Positions 1-7,354 of a stretch of DNA of 34,761 bases are shown here, piece after piece. The notes beneath the pieces are model-generated. The model ran no database searches. It was not told the DNA's origin and saw nothing but the letters and a program-made list of their open reading frames with translations. How positions within the stretch are numbered: the stretch's first letter is position 1; the number at the start of each line of letters is the position of its first letter. The stretch spans positions 1-34,761 of the forward strand of contig CAZEBW010000035.1 of the NCBI GenBank assembly GCA_964510205.1, in the 5' to 3' direction. This DNA is from CAZEBW01 sp964510205. Its GTDB lineage: Bacteria > Chloroflexota > Anaerolineae > VGOG01. The position numbers and the translations under genes were made by a program.

Positions 1-46
1 CAAGATTCCAACTTCAGCGACGAACTTGCAGTTGGTTGCACATAAT

Positions 47-832
47 TTACGCTAGAAGAACAATCCTGTCCTCAAGCCAGCACTCTATATCCGCCAACAT
101 GCCCGAAAATGCATCGGCGGCGTGTACCTTTTCTCGCCGTACGTTATCAAATATACCGAACCGTTCACCAATCGTTTGGAACAGGGCGGTGCAAACAGCT
201 TCCATCCTATCACCGCCCGAACTGGTGGCAAGGTACTGCTCAATGAGGTAATTGGCTTTGTTAAGGCTGACTCGATTGGGAGTGGGATATACTACCACCA
301 CGCCAGCCAATAGCTTGTAAATCTCGAATAATACCTGCCCGAAAACCTGTTCTGTAAAACCCTCGTCGCTGGCTTCTTCCACTGCATCCAAGACGGCGAC
401 AAGTTTATCCCAATCCCCTTTCACTTTTTGTTGTTCACGGTATGTGGCGGTCACAGCAGGAACACGGACAGGATTATTGACATAGGGTTCTGGGGAGCCA
501 CCCAAGACGCGATGATTCGCTCGGTCAAATGGCACTATAACCTTATGAGCTAACGTACGGGCGTCGAATGCGCCAGGGGCGTCATATGCAACCTGTAGAG
601 AGTGAGCATCAAGCTCAGAGGAGACAGCCTTGGCGAGGAGTTGAGTGGGCAGAACGTAATGATAAGTCTTGGTGCTGCTAGTCAAGCAATCCCTGATGAG
701 TGGAATGAGCGAGTGTCCCTCGCCCAATGGGTCTTCAGGTTCCCCTCGTTCAAATGCAGCCCTTATGTTCTCCCACTTTCGGTCCAGATATGCTTGGCAT
801 TTGGATATGAACTCTTGTTGCTCGGTAGTCAT
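47..832 (-). CDS. Probable type II restriction endonuclease, SacI-like
   Basis: A 261-residue soluble protein. The central stretch around residues 85-125 (FDARTLAHKVIVPFD, then LGGSPEPYVNNP) resembles what I recall of the SacI restriction endonuclease family (PF09566). That is recognition from memory, not a search. The gene starts with ATG behind a GGAGG ribosome site 11 bases upstream. It lies only 24 bp after the stop of an adenine-specific DNA methylase on the same strand, the usual layout of a type II restriction-modification pair, so the two are probably co-transcribed from the promoter at 1820-1848. It is shorter than I remember for SacI (about 350 aa), so the C-terminus may be truncated or the protein may be a short family member. 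I cannot point to catalytic residues with confidence. The alternative is a restriction-linked protein of unknown fold. Confidence 0.6.
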   Translation of the reverse strand: MTTEQQEFISKCQAYLDRKWENIRAAFERGEPEDPLGEGHSLIPLIRDCLTSSTKTYHYVLPTQLLAKAVSSELDAHSLQVAYDAPGAFDARTLAHKVIVPFDRANHRVLGGSPEPYVNNPVRVPAVTATYREQQKVKGDWDKLVAVLDAVEEASDEGFTEQVFGQVLFEIYKLLAGVVVVYPTPNRVSLNKANYLIEQYLATSSGGDRMEAVCTALFQTIGERFGIFDNVRREKVHAADAFSGMLADIECWLEDRIVLLA

Positions 833-856
833 TTCGTTTGCGACCTCCGTGGCAAA

Positions 857-1690
857 TTAGATAAGCCTCGGCGTAGTTTCAGGCAAAATATAGTTGGTCC
901 AAAGAACTTCAGTTCTTTCTGTTTTGACTGAATGTATCTTCTTTGAGTTGGCTTCGTGAACATTCCAGTTCCCGTAAAGCTCATCCAGTAAGTCGCAATG
1001 GTATCCGGAGAGAGCGACCTTACCTTTGACGTTACGAAGCACTTCTGCAAGCCTTAAGTGGTCCTCATTGGTCATCTCGTATAGGTAGGCGTTGCTGTCT
1101 CCTCTGGATTCGTGCGGATAAGGCGGGTCACAGTAAAACAATGTTTCTTCGCTATCATAACGTCTGATCACATTGATGGCCAGGTCGTTCTCAATCTGAA
1201 CCCGCAGCAGCCGCTGGGCTATTTCTGGTAGAGCTTCAACCGCGCCTAGCCATCTTGACACGGCCCCAGCCATACCAGCACGGCTTGTCAGGCGACAATA
1301 TGCCCACCGCCCATTTGTTGCTGTTTGTGCGAGACCAGTTCTCACTTGCCTTGCACGTACATAGAAGCGTCGTGCTCTCTCCAGGTCGGACAGTCCATCC
1401 AGTGGTTCTGATATGGCTTTCCTAAATTCCTCACGGGAAAAGGGGGTTAAACCGATGGCTTCAATTAAAGCAGCCTTCTGTTCGCGGAGCACTCTGAAAA
1501 AGTTTGCGACTTCTCCGTCAATGTCATTGTAGGTCTCAACGGGTGATGGCTCTCGATTCAGTAGCACCGCCGCTGAACCTCCGAACGGTTCGCAATAGTG
1601 AGTTGTCTTGGGGAGCAAAGGCAGAAGCCAGTCCAAATGACTGAACTTTCCACCGTACCAGCCAAATGCTATCAATTTGCGCCTGCCCAT
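857..1690 (-). CDS. D12-class N6-adenine DNA methyltransferase
   Basis: A DNA adenine methylase (MethyltransfD12 family) that transfers a methyl group from S-adenosylmethionine to adenine N6. SAM-binding motif I appears as YGGK at residues 12-15 and EPFGGSA at 34-40. The catalytic motif IV is DPPY at 188-191. At 277 aa it has the family's normal length. An upstream in-frame ATG at 1774 would add 28 residues, but the ATG at 1690 has GGAGAGGAG directly before it and the conserved domain begins there, so I chose 1690. It leads a two-gene operon with the SacI-like nuclease, which suggests it protects the host from that enzyme. The recognition sequence cannot be read from the protein. Transcription probably starts near 1813, leaving a leader of about 120 nt. 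Confidence 0.9.
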   Translation of the reverse strand: MGRRKLIAFGWYGGKFSHLDWLLPLLPKTTHYCEPFGGSAAVLLNREPSPVETYNDIDGEVANFFRVLREQKAALIEAIGLTPFSREEFRKAISEPLDGLSDLERARRFYVRARQVRTGLAQTATNGRWAYCRLTSRAGMAGAVSRWLGAVEALPEIAQRLLRVQIENDLAINVIRRYDSEETLFYCDPPYPHESRGDSNAYLYEMTNEDHLRLAEVLRNVKGKVALSGYHCDLLDELYGNWNVHEANSKKIHSVKTERTEVLWTNYILPETTPRLI

Positions 1691-1819
1691 TTGCGTACTC
1701 CTCTCCAAACTTCTGGTTGGCCAGGTGTTCTTGTCCCCGTGCCATTGTTCCATCAAAATGGTTGGCTGCTGCATGGCATGTTCAGGGCACGGGGCGTGGA
1801 TACTGTCTCATCTACCCCA

Positions 1820-1848
1820 AGTATACCCCAAGATAGTCAGTTATGCAA
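1820..1848 (-). promoter_or_regulatory. Sigma70-type promoter for the restriction-modification operon
   Basis: Read leftward, TTGCAT (1843-1848) and TATACT (1820-1825) are separated by exactly 17 bp. The predicted start is near 1813, about 120 nt before the methylase ATG. It stands back to back with the helicase promoter at 1870-1898, with 21 bp between the two -35 boxes. Confidence 0.65.
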
Positions 1849-1869
1849 GCGGCTGGCGGCCGCTTCTCT

Positions 1870-1898
1870 TTGACAAAAACCCCGTTTGCTGGTATAAT
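1870..1898 (+). promoter_or_regulatory. Consensus sigma70-type promoter for the DEAD-box helicase
   Basis: A perfect TTGACA (1870-1875) and a perfect TATAAT (1893-1898) are separated by 17 bp. Transcription would start near 1905 and give a leader of about 125 nt before the helicase ATG. A full-consensus promoter implies strong constitutive initiation, so control probably falls on the terminator in the leader. Confidence 0.85.
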
Positions 1899-1936
1899 TG
1901 CTGTTGTTGGTTAAGTTAATCGGTTTGGCATCTCTC

Positions 1937-1971
1937 ACCGCTCCGATTTACGCAAACGGGGCGGTTTTTTT
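1937..1971 (+). terminator. Intrinsic terminator (attenuator) in the helicase leader
   Basis: ACCGCTCC (1937-1944) pairs with GGGGCGGT (1958-1965) in an 8-bp stem with one G-U pair. It is followed at once by a run of seven T (1965-1971). The hairpin lies after the promoter at 1870-1898 and before the helicase start at 2031, so it would stop transcription within about 65 nt unless something opposes it. A second hairpin, CGCAGG/CCTGCG at 1985-2003, lies between it and the ribosome site AAGGAG. Confidence 0.7.
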
Positions 1972-2030
1972 GTGCCAGTACGCTCGCAGGTCAGACGCCT
2001 GCGGGAACTAGATCGTATCGAAGGAGTTTC

Positions 2031-3254
2031 ATGTATTTCACAGAGTTCGATTTGAGCAAACCCATTCAAGAGGCGCTCAGCGCCTTAGGATATGAGGAGA
2101 CGACGCCTATCCAGACCCAGGCCATACCGCCTGGTTTGCAGAAACGCGATATCGTCGGCTGCGCCCAGACGGGCACGGGCAAGACGTTGGCCTTTTTGGT
2201 GCCGGCGCTGGACCGCTTGCTGCGGGAGCCAGTCAAGACCAAGAATCCCCGCGTCGTGGTGCTGGAGCCGACGCGCGAGCTGGCTATCCAGGTGGCCGCG
2301 GAAACCCGCAAGCTGACCGCCCGCACCTCGCTGCGCAGCGTGGCCGTCTATGGCGGAGCGGGAATGAAAAAGCAAATCAGAAAACTACGCCAGGGCGTGG
2401 ACATCGTGGTCGCCACGCCAGGCCGCCTGATGGATCACATGCGCCGCAAGAACGTCACCTTCCGCGACTTGCAGATTCTGGTGCTAGACGAGGCCGACCG
2501 CATGTTGGACATGGGCTTTCTGCCCGACATCCAGCAGATTGTCAGCCGCATGCCCCGCCAGCGCCAAACGTTGCTCTTCTCGGCCACTATCCCGCCGGCC
2601 ATCGCGTCGCTTGCTCGCCGGTTCCAGCGCGACCCGCTGCATATCGAGATAGACCTGGCCCAGCCGCCGGAGGCCATCCAACAGGCGCTCTACCCAGTGC
2701 CCAAACATCTCAAGACCCAGCTTCTGGTGACCATGCTGAAGCAGATGGACATCAGCAGCATGTTGGTCTTCACCAGGACCAAACAGGGGGCCGACGTCGT
2801 AACCCGCCAACTGCGCGAGGCCAGGATCAACGCCGCCTGCATTCACGGGGATTTCCAGCAGCGAGCCCGCATCTCTGCGCTGGAAGGGTTCCGATCCGGC
2901 GAGCATCGCGTTCTGGTGGCCACCAACATCGCCGCGCGGGGACTGGACGTGGAGGGCATCTCACACGTGATCAACTACGACGTGCCCGAACATCCCGAGA
3001 ACTACGTGCACCGCATTGGGCGCACCGCCCGCTACGAGGCGGAAGGCGACGCCATCACGCTCGTCACCCCCGACGACGAGTGGCTGGTCCATCGAATCGA
3101 GTACCTGCTGGGTCACAAGATCGAGCGCAAGACCCTGGCGGGGTTCGACTACGACGTGCCAACGCCCTCGTGGGCCAAGCCCTCAGCCGAGGCGCTGAAA
3201 AAACGGGTCACTCAGTCGCAGAGCCTGGCCGACCGCTGGCGATCCATGTGCTAG
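2031..3254 (+). CDS. DEAD-box ATP-dependent RNA helicase, RhlE-like
   Basis: A 407-residue superfamily 2 RNA helicase that remodels RNA using ATP. The Q motif covers about residues 21-31 (YEETTPIQTQ). Walker A is AQTGTGKT (45-52), motif Ia PTREL (80-84), motif Ib TPGR (129-132), motif II DEAD (153-156) and motif III SAT (184-186). Motifs V and VI, ATNIAARGLD and HRIGRTAR, are also present. It stops soon after the helicase core and lacks the basic C-terminal tail of many DeaD/CsdA proteins. The DEADxxLDMGF wording and short tail fit the RhlE subgroup. The start is supported by AAGGAG seven bases upstream. It is a single gene with its own consensus promoter and a terminator in the leader, which points to regulated read-through, possibly by cold as for other bacterial DEAD-box genes. 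That last point is inference. Confidence 0.95.
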   Translation: MYFTEFDLSKPIQEALSALGYEETTPIQTQAIPPGLQKRDIVGCAQTGTGKTLAFLVPALDRLLREPVKTKNPRVVVLEPTRELAIQVAAETRKLTARTSLRSVAVYGGAGMKKQIRKLRQGVDIVVATPGRLMDHMRRKNVTFRDLQILVLDEADRMLDMGFLPDIQQIVSRMPRQRQTLLFSATIPPAIASLARRFQRDPLHIEIDLAQPPEAIQQALYPVPKHLKTQLLVTMLKQMDISSMLVFTRTKQGADVVTRQLREARINAACIHGDFQQRARISALEGFRSGEHRVLVATNIAARGLDVEGISHVINYDVPEHPENYVHRIGRTARYEAEGDAITLVTPDDEWLVHRIEYLLGHKIERKTLAGFDYDVPTPSWAKPSAEALKKRVTQSQSLADRWRSMC

Positions 3255-3306
3255 AGGCGGTTGGTCCTGCTCATGGCGCTGCTGGCAGTGCTTGCCGTTG
3301 CCGCGA

Positions 3307-4191
3307 CTACCGCTGTGTCTCCGCCAGCCGCAGCCTCACGAAGACCCAGGGTGCACCCAGCCCGCTCCACAGGCCCACCAGCGCGTAGCGGATGAAACGA
3401 AAGAGCAGAGCGGGTTCCCCGTTGGCGAAGGCTATCCGCAGCCCCATCCACAGGCCAAAGAGCACCACCACTCCCAGCGCGAAGCGCACTACCTGCTTCC
3501 ACCAGAGGCCGCCGCACTCGAAGCCGATCCAGCGGCGCTCCAGCAGGAAGCCGACGCCCATCCCCATCAGCACTCCCCCGGCGGTAACGCCGTCTTCGGT
3601 GGGGAAAAGAAGTGCCAGAAGGAGGGGCGCCGTCAGCGCCACGGTCAGCTGCCAGGCCAGGCTCTGCTTCCTGATCCTTGACTCTGCAGCCGGTTCCAGC
3701 CGGAGGTAGAGCAGCAGGAGCGCAGCGCCGATGAGATAGCCGCCCAGCAGATCAGTAGGAAAATGAACGCCCAGGTAGATGCGCGAAAGGGGGATGAACA
3801 CCATGAGCAGCCCGGCCATCACCCACAGCCAGGTGCGTTGGAACGCGCTCGCCAGGTAGCCCCAGACGACGACGGCGTTCTGGGTATGGCCGCTGGGCAG
3901 CCCTCCTCCGACGGCTTCGACCAATTGCCGCACTCGGACATCGTAGGCGAAGGGCCTCGGTTGGCCTGCCAGCACTTTGGCCGCCGAATTCAGGTAGGCG
4001 GAGAAAAGAAACAGCACGGTCAGCCTGGCCCCAGAGCGGCGGTCCAGACACCAGTAGACGAGGGGCAGGAGCAGCAAGAAGAACTCCTCGTTCCCCATAA
4101 AGGTCAAGGCCTTGAACGGCAGGTCCAGCGTGGGGCTGAACTGTTGGAACCAGAGGACGACGTTTACGCCCCAATCCAGGATGCTTTCCAT
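3307..4191 (-). CDS. PAP2-family membrane phosphatase
   Basis: A 294-aa integral membrane phosphatase of the phosphatidic acid phosphatase 2 superfamily. These usually remove phosphate from lipid phosphates such as undecaprenyl or phosphatidyl phosphate at the outer face of the membrane. All three catalytic signatures are present: KxxxxxxRP at 72-80, PSGHT at 99-103 and SRxxxxxHxxxD at 136-147, with likely catalytic His102, Arg137 and His143. Several hydrophobic segments surround them, and C-terminal membrane helices continue to residue 290, which is longer than the minimal domain. The ATG has GGAGG nine bases upstream. It converges on the helicase gene with a 52-bp gap in which I see no terminator. 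The actual substrate is not determined. Confidence 0.9.
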   Translation of the reverse strand: MESILDWGVNVVLWFQQFSPTLDLPFKALTFMGNEEFFLLLLPLVYWCLDRRSGARLTVLFLFSAYLNSAAKVLAGQPRPFAYDVRVRQLVEAVGGGLPSGHTQNAVVVWGYLASAFQRTWLWVMAGLLMVFIPLSRIYLGVHFPTDLLGGYLIGAALLLLYLRLEPAAESRIRKQSLAWQLTVALTAPLLLALLFPTEDGVTAGGVLMGMGVGFLLERRWIGFECGGLWWKQVVRFALGVVVLFGLWMGLRIAFANGEPALLFRFIRYALVGLWSGLGAPWVFVRLRLAETQR

Positions 4192-4280
4192 AGTAGTTTG
4201 CCTCCGTGCTCTTCAAATGACGACTGGTACTTTGTGGTAGTCTCCCTGTAGAGTGTTGCTACCTTAAGACAAGCTGTTTG

Positions 4281-4326
4281 TGTCATTGCGAGGCGTCTTT
4301 TTGCCGAAGCAATCCTCTGGATTGCC
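4281..4326. repeat. Dispersed 'gtcattgcgag...gaagcaat' type repeat
   Basis: The stretch begins tgtcattgcgaggcg and continues with gccgaagcaatcc and ggattgccgcaatcc. ATTGC and GCAAT allow an imperfect hairpin. From general knowledge, very similar 'cattgcgag...cgaagcaatc' units are dispersed intergenic repeats in many bacterial genomes. Only one copy is in this window. It sits in the 171-bp gap between the PAP2 start and the ammonia-lyase stop. Confidence 0.45.
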
Positions 4327-4362
4327 GCAATCCCCAGCCTGCGCTGCCGGGGAGGGCTCCCC

Positions 4363-5949
4363 TCAATCGAATCCGCTGCCCAGCGCGTCGCGCACCGCTT
4401 CCAACAATCCGCCGCTGTGGATCAAATCAGCCAGCGCTTCGATATCGGACGTGGTCTCGCGGTCGTGGGCCAGGAAATCCACTCGCTCTCGGACCGCAGC
4501 GTAGGCCGCCGCCGTGCCGCGCCCCAGACGCGCTGGTCCATCGGGGCGCAGGTCAATCGCCTGAGCCGCGGTCAGCAGTTCGATGGCGATGACGTGACGG
4601 ACGTTGTCCACGATTTCCAGGGCGTGGCGGGCGGCGTTCGGTCCCATGCTGACGTGATCCTCCTGGTTGGCGCAGGAGGGGATCGAATCCACGCTGTCTG
4701 GGTGGGCCAGGGTTTTGTTGTCGGAGACCAGGGCCGCAGCGGTGTACTGCACCATCATCAACCCGCTGTCCAAGCCGCTGGTGGGCACGAGCATCGCGGG
4801 CAGACCTCCGCTCAGCTCGGGCGTCAGCAGGCGAAAGATGCGCCGCTCGGCGATGCTGGCGGCCTCGGCCAGGGCGATGCCTAGAAAGTCGAGCCACATG
4901 GCCGGACCTTGCCCGTGGAAGTTGCCGCCGGAGATGGCTCGGCCTGAAGCGTCGTCAGGAAGATCGAGGAAGATGAGCGGGTTGTCGGTGGCGGCGTTGA
5001 GGGCCACGGTGAACCGCTGGCGCAGGAAGTCCAGCGCGTCGCGGATGGGGCCCAACACTTGGGGGATGCAGCGCAGGCTGTACGCATCCTGCACGCGCTC
5101 AGGGCGGGAATCAATCAACTGGCTGCCCTCGACCAGCGTCCGTATGTTGGCCGCTGTCTTCTGCTGGCCGGGCTGGCCGCTGGCGGCGTGTAGGGCCGGA
5201 TGAAAAGCGGCCGAAAGGCCAAGCAGCGCCTCCAGGCTCAGCGCCGCTGCGATCTCGGCGTGACGCACCAGGTTCTCGGCATCGTGCACGGCGACTGCTC
5301 CTGCGGCGCTCATGAAATCCAGGCCGTTGGTCAGGGCCAAGCCCTCTTTGGCTTCCAGGACCAAGCGGTCAATTCCAGCGCGGGTCATGGCCTCGGCGCC
5401 GCTGAGCAGTTCGCCGTCCAACCAGGCCTGCCCACTGTAGCTGGTGTCGTCGTCTTCGATGTCGTCAGTGTCGCGCGTCATCACCACGGCGATGTGCGCC
5501 AGCGGCGCCAGGTCTCCGCTGGCGCCTAGCGAGCCTTTGCGCGGCACGAGCGGCGTCACGCCTGCGTTGAGCATGTCCACCAGCGTCTGGGCGACGAGCG
5601 GCCGCACGCCCGAATGGCCCTTGGCCAGCATGCTGGCGCGGATGGTCATCATGGCCCGCACGATCTCCGCCGGAAGTGGACGGCCCACGCCGCTGACGCA
5701 GGTCAGTACCAGGTTGCGCGAGAGCTGGCGGGTCTGCTCCAGCGCGATCTGCTGCGTAGCCAGCGAGCCAAAGCCGGTGTTGACGCCGTAGACGACGTTG
5801 CCGTCCTGCTGAATCGTTGCCCTAACCCAATCGTGGCTGCGCTGCAGCCGATGCCGAATCGTCTTGCTGAGCGGGGCGATGCGCGCCCCCTGCCGGGCCA
5901 CAGCCACCACATCCTCAATGGTCAGTGTTTCCCCTGTCAGTTCTATCAT
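4363..5949 (-). CDS. Histidine/aromatic amino acid ammonia-lyase (HutH family)
   Basis: A 528-aa MIO-dependent lyase that removes ammonia from an amino acid without hydrolysis. The Ala-Ser-Gly triad that cyclises to the MIO cofactor is at 143-145 within GSLGASGDLAPL. The catalytic tyrosine is in YGVNTGFG (Tyr54), and the conserved QEDHVSMG segment is present. Length and spacing match bacterial HutH almost residue for residue. The substrate-selectivity pair is unusual: where histidine lyases carry Ser-His (His83 in Pseudomonas putida) this protein has Thr83-Cys84, so histidine specificity cannot be assumed. No hutU, hutI or hutG is nearby. It is the last gene of a leftward set with an amidohydrolase, FdrA and a CoA-transferase, separated from the amidohydrolase by a 383-bp repeat-rich gap. 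The start follows AAGGAG at a rather long distance (13 nt). Confidence 0.9.
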   Translation of the reverse strand: MIELTGETLTIEDVVAVARQGARIAPLSKTIRHRLQRSHDWVRATIQQDGNVVYGVNTGFGSLATQQIALEQTRQLSRNLVLTCVSGVGRPLPAEIVRAMMTIRASMLAKGHSGVRPLVAQTLVDMLNAGVTPLVPRKGSLGASGDLAPLAHIAVVMTRDTDDIEDDDTSYSGQAWLDGELLSGAEAMTRAGIDRLVLEAKEGLALTNGLDFMSAAGAVAVHDAENLVRHAEIAAALSLEALLGLSAAFHPALHAASGQPGQQKTAANIRTLVEGSQLIDSRPERVQDAYSLRCIPQVLGPIRDALDFLRQRFTVALNAATDNPLIFLDLPDDASGRAISGGNFHGQGPAMWLDFLGIALAEAASIAERRIFRLLTPELSGGLPAMLVPTSGLDSGLMMVQYTAAALVSDNKTLAHPDSVDSIPSCANQEDHVSMGPNAARHALEIVDNVRHVIAIELLTAAQAIDLRPDGPARLGRGTAAAYAAVRERVDFLAHDRETTSDIEALADLIHSGGLLEAVRDALGSGFD

Positions 5950-6028
5950 GGCCTGAGTCTTTCTCCTTCAGCCTCTCCGCAGCCCCCCCAGCCCTGCGCT
6001 ATATTACCCACACATCTGAGAGGGCATT

Positions 6029-6262
6029 CGTAGGGCAGGTTGGCGGCGGGGACGGCAGGATGACCTTGCTGAACTGGCCTCCTCCCTTGGCAGAATCTTT
6101 CCGATTGACACATCTTCCCGCCGCCTACCTGCCGCACGGTGGTCTCTGGAAATGGCAGGTAGGGCTCTCTGCTGTCTTTTCCAGCGGGGCCCTGCGCGTA
6201 AGAAACCGAGCCCTATGGAGCAGGTTGGCCCAAGCAAGCCGAGCCCAACCTGCCCTACTGCG
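6029..6262. repeat. Compound inverted-repeat element in a 383-bp intergenic gap
   Basis: The left end reads cgtagggcaggttggcgg (6029-6046). An inverted counterpart, ccgccgcctacctgcc, lies at about 6119-6133, and a second, cccaacctgccctactgcg, at 6244-6262. A further ggcaggtaggg occurs at 6154-6164. The unit at 6029-6135 closely matches 32448-32560 at both ends, so it is a dispersed repeat. The rest of the gap between the lyase start and the amidohydrolase stop (5950-6332) has no convincing gene. Confidence 0.65.
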
Positions 6263-6332
6263 TTGACTCGATTTATGAGTAACGATAAGGCTCTGTGGGG
6301 GGCGAACACTTCCCTTTTTGGGTCACCCTTGA

Positions 6333-7229
6333 TTACAGATCCCCAACCCTCTGGATGCGCTTCCCAGGTTCAAACCGCGAGCGGGCTGCTTTGAGAATCT
6401 CCTCGTAGAGCTCCAGGTTGCGATCCTGCAGGTGGTCGAAGATCTGCAGGCTCTTGCTGCCCCAGGTCACGTAGCGCAGCGGGTCGGGATCGAGCTTGGC
6501 AGAGATGATCTCTTCGCCGCCCCGGGCCTGGGCCAATCGCCAGGCGATGGGGTTGACGACCATGCTGTGACCGAAGTAGTAGTTGTCGCCAGCGTCCGGC
6601 CCCACCGAGTTGGTGGCCACCACGTAGATGTGGTTGTCATAAGCACGGGCGGCGTTGGTGATGTGCCAGATGTCGAAGCTGCGCAGCAGGGCCGCGGGCC
6701 GGACGATGACCTCAGCGCCTTTGACCGCCAGCAGGCGCGAGAGCTCCGGGAAGTCGCCGTCGTAGCAGATGATCATGCCGATGTTGCCCAGGGCGGTCTC
6801 GAATACTTCGGCGCGGTTGCCCACCGTCACCCAACCGCCGCAATCGCGCCGCTCCAGGGGGAAGGGGTGGGTCTTGTCGTAGATGCCGATGATGTCGCCG
6901 TCCGGCCCGATGAGGATGGCCGAGTTGTAGATCACCCCTCGCTCTGGCCCGCGCCGGTACGTCGGCCAGACCACGTGAACGCCCAGCGACCTGGCGGCGG
7001 CCTGCACGTCGCGAGTGATGCGGCCAGGGGCCTCGTCCACCAGATCCCACAGCGCTTCCGTTTCCAGGCCGGTCACGAAGCTGGTGGTCACCGTCTCTGG
7101 GAAGACCACCAGGTCGGCCTGGTGGTCGGCGACGGCTTTTTCCAGCCAGGCGATTCCTTTGTCCACGTTGGCCTGCACGTCATTGGGCGTGACGGCGATC
7201 TGCACACAGGCAGCGGTGAATTCTTTCAT
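6333..7229 (-). CDS. Carbon-nitrogen hydrolase (nitrilase superfamily)
   Basis: A 298-aa cytoplasmic amidohydrolase of the nitrilase superfamily, which cleaves amide or nitrile C-N bonds through a Glu-Lys-Cys triad. The triad is visible: Glu45 in VFPET, Lys119 in IYDKTHPF and Cys155 in IICYDGDFPE. The sequence GMIICYDGDFPELSR suggests an aliphatic amidase, carbamoylase or omega-amidase type rather than a true nitrilase, but the substrate cannot be told. The ATG at 7229 has GGGAGG seven bases upstream. The gene lies 125 bp after fdrA and before the ammonia-lyase on the same strand. This suggests a shared catabolic role, for example releasing ammonia from an amide intermediate. That role is inference. 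Confidence 0.9.
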   Translation of the reverse strand: MKEFTAACVQIAVTPNDVQANVDKGIAWLEKAVADHQADLVVFPETVTTSFVTGLETEALWDLVDEAPGRITRDVQAAARSLGVHVVWPTYRRGPERGVIYNSAILIGPDGDIIGIYDKTHPFPLERRDCGGWVTVGNRAEVFETALGNIGMIICYDGDFPELSRLLAVKGAEVIVRPAALLRSFDIWHITNAARAYDNHIYVVATNSVGPDAGDNYYFGHSMVVNPIAWRLAQARGGEEIISAKLDPDPLRYVTWGSKSLQIFDHLQDRNLELYEEILKAARSRFEPGKRIQRVGDL

Positions 7230-7354
7230 TACATAACCTCCCTCGGAATGGTTGTGATTTGAACAAGGCTGATTGGCCCCTACCCGCCGCTGAAAGTAGG
7301 GTAGAGGCCCACTTCTTCACTGTGTTTCAAACACCTCGTTGCCCCGTTGCTTCA

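Noticed and set aside
4363..5949. Firm naming as hutH
   Set aside because: The His83-equivalent is Cys and no other hut genes are nearby, so the symbol would overstate substrate knowledge.
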